This document shows, one piece after another, positions 4,252 to 5,186 of a stretch of 5,186 nucleotides of DNA. Numbering within the stretch: the stretch's first letter is position 1; each line of letters opens with the position of its first letter. The translations under genes and the position numbers were made by a program. Source of the DNA: Candidatus Sulfotelmatobacter sp. (GTDB taxonomy: Bacteria; Acidobacteriota; Terriglobia; Terriglobales; Acidobacteriaceae); NCBI GenBank assembly GCA_030049565.1, contig JASIKQ010000352.1, positions 1 through 5,186 on the forward strand, in the 5' to 3' direction. The notes under the pieces are model-generated. The model was not told where the DNA came from, did not search any database, and was given only the letters and a program-made list of their open reading frames with translations.

Positions 4252-5186
4252 CTACTGCTCACACCGCGACAGCAGGTGCGAAGCGAGCTCCGACACTTGC
4301 ACACGGATTTCTGGCACCGCGATTGTCTCCCACAGATTGCCTTTTCGAAGCGGCCCAACCGTGTACAAGAAATCGGACGGTACGCCGCGGGCATCCAGCA
4401 GCGCGCCATTTTCAGCGGTGTCTAGCCCGAGAAACAGCGGGTCCGGTCGGACCAGTTTCTGGTCCAAGAGGTCGGTGAGCAATGAATTGTCAACTCTGCG
4501 GCAATCGCCGTCCGGACCAGTACAGTTGATTACGTGATCGACGCGTAGCGTTTTCGACTCACGGTGGCGACGGCTTCGGTAAGTTACCTCCGCAGAGTCG
4601 CCATTTTCTCGATATTCGGTGATCCGGCCAGCATGGATCTTCAGTCGACCTTCAGCCAATTCGGATTGCAACAGCTTGCCAATTTCTGGAGCGACTCTGT
4701 GACGATGCACATCCCAGTATGCACGCAGATGACGAAGGAATCGCCTCCGTTCCTGCTGGGGCAGCGACCGCCAGATATCCTGTGCAAACGGCCGCAGGGA
4801 GTCGATCACGGCCTGCCAGTCACAATTCTGTCTTTCAGCTTTCGCTACTTCCATTCGAATCAGCCGCACCAAAGCTCGAAGACTTCGGATGGATGGATGA
4901 TCCCAACGGGCCGACCACTGCTCGGTGCGCTTTTGCGTCTGTGGAAGTAATCCGTGACGCGAAAGCATGTGGATCTTGCCCAGAAATCCGCTCGCTCTTA
5001 GGGAAATTGCGACATCCACGCTGGTCAGTCCCGAGCCAACCAGCAACACGCTGTTCTCCGGGGCAATTTTATCGAGAGCACTCACTGACCACGGGTTCGG
5101 GACGTAACGTCGGCAGAGTTCGTTTCGCCCGGAAATGGTTAAGTCCTTCGGCGGAAAATTGCCGAGAGCTAGGACAACCGCATCGG
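4252..5186 (-). CDS. FAD/NAD(P)-binding oxidoreductase (NAD_binding_9/YdhS type), N-terminus outside the window
   Basis: The frame is open to the right edge; 310 residues are visible and the N-terminal FAD-binding Rossmann part is missing. The first visible residues DAVVLALGNFPP are the hallmark strand and turn of this family, followed by Y-V-P-N-P-W (27-32). A second dinucleotide-binding motif follows, VLLVGSGLTSVD (46-57), then a helical insert, INCTGPDGD, and a C-terminal section with FLGLDTAENGALLDARGV, LYTVGPLRKGNLWETIAVPEIR, all typical of the FAD-NAD(P)-binding family related to YdhS. A shorter gene from the GTG at 5085 would cut off conserved sequence and is not the true start. The substrate is unknown for most members. 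It lies 77 bases upstream of the persulfide dioxygenase and may supply or accept electrons for a thiol or persulfide substrate, but that rests on position only. Confidence 0.9.
   Translation of the reverse strand, partial: DAVVLALGNFPPKDLTISGRNELCRRYVPNPWSVSALDKIAPENSVLLVGSGLTSVDVAISLRASGFLGKIHMLSRHGLLPQTQKRTEQWSARWDHPSIRSLRALVRLIRMEVAKAERQNCDWQAVIDSLRPFAQDIWRSLPQQERRRFLRHLRAYWDVHRHRVAPEIGKLLQSELAEGRLKIHAGRITEYRENGDSAEVTYRSRRHRESKTLRVDHVINCTGPDGDCRRVDNSLLTDLLDQKLVRPDPLFLGLDTAENGALLDARGVPSDFLYTVGPLRKGNLWETIAVPEIRVQVSELASHLLSRCEQ

Overview
The window is bacterial. Every gene I can support lies on the minus strand, so transcription runs from high to low coordinates. The order of transcription is: an FAD/NAD(P)-binding oxidoreductase (cut by the right edge), a persulfide dioxygenase fused to two rhodanese domains, an 87-residue protein, a 206-residue protein with a related C-terminal half, a 543-base gene-free stretch, and a family 2A encapsulin shell protein whose stop codon lies 10 bases from the left edge. 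Purine-rich Shine-Dalgarno sequences precede three of the starts. The sequence is moderately GC-rich and contains no phage or transposon genes. The phylum cannot be fixed from sequence alone; an acidobacterium or proteobacterium is only a guess.

Region by region. 4252-5186 is the FAD oxidoreductase; its frame is open to the window edge. 2780-4174 is the CstB-like dioxygenase, 77 bases downstream of it and probably in the same operon. 2397-2660 and 1478-2098 encode two uncharacterised proteins that share a module of about 80 residues (roughly 60% identical by eye) with two conserved cysteines and a charged helical C-terminus. 935-1477 has no credible gene but is rich in signals: a CRP/FNR-type dyad about 42 bases upstream of a predicted start site for the encapsulin transcript, a 16-base near-palindrome in the encapsulin leader, a tandem 10-base direct repeat, and a plus-strand extended -10 element that leads after about 100 nt into a strong intrinsic terminator (a candidate small RNA). 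11-934 is the encapsulin.

How the parts may work together (inference). Family 2A encapsulins are known to package a cysteine desulfurase and to accumulate sulfur in the shell. CstB-type enzymes oxidise persulfides and carry sulfane sulfur on a rhodanese cysteine. Side by side they suggest a locus for storing and detoxifying or mobilising sulfane sulfur. The two paralogous cysteine-containing proteins between them are the part I cannot match to a known family and are the best candidates for something new. No desulfurase is visible; the encapsulin's downstream neighbour is outside the window.
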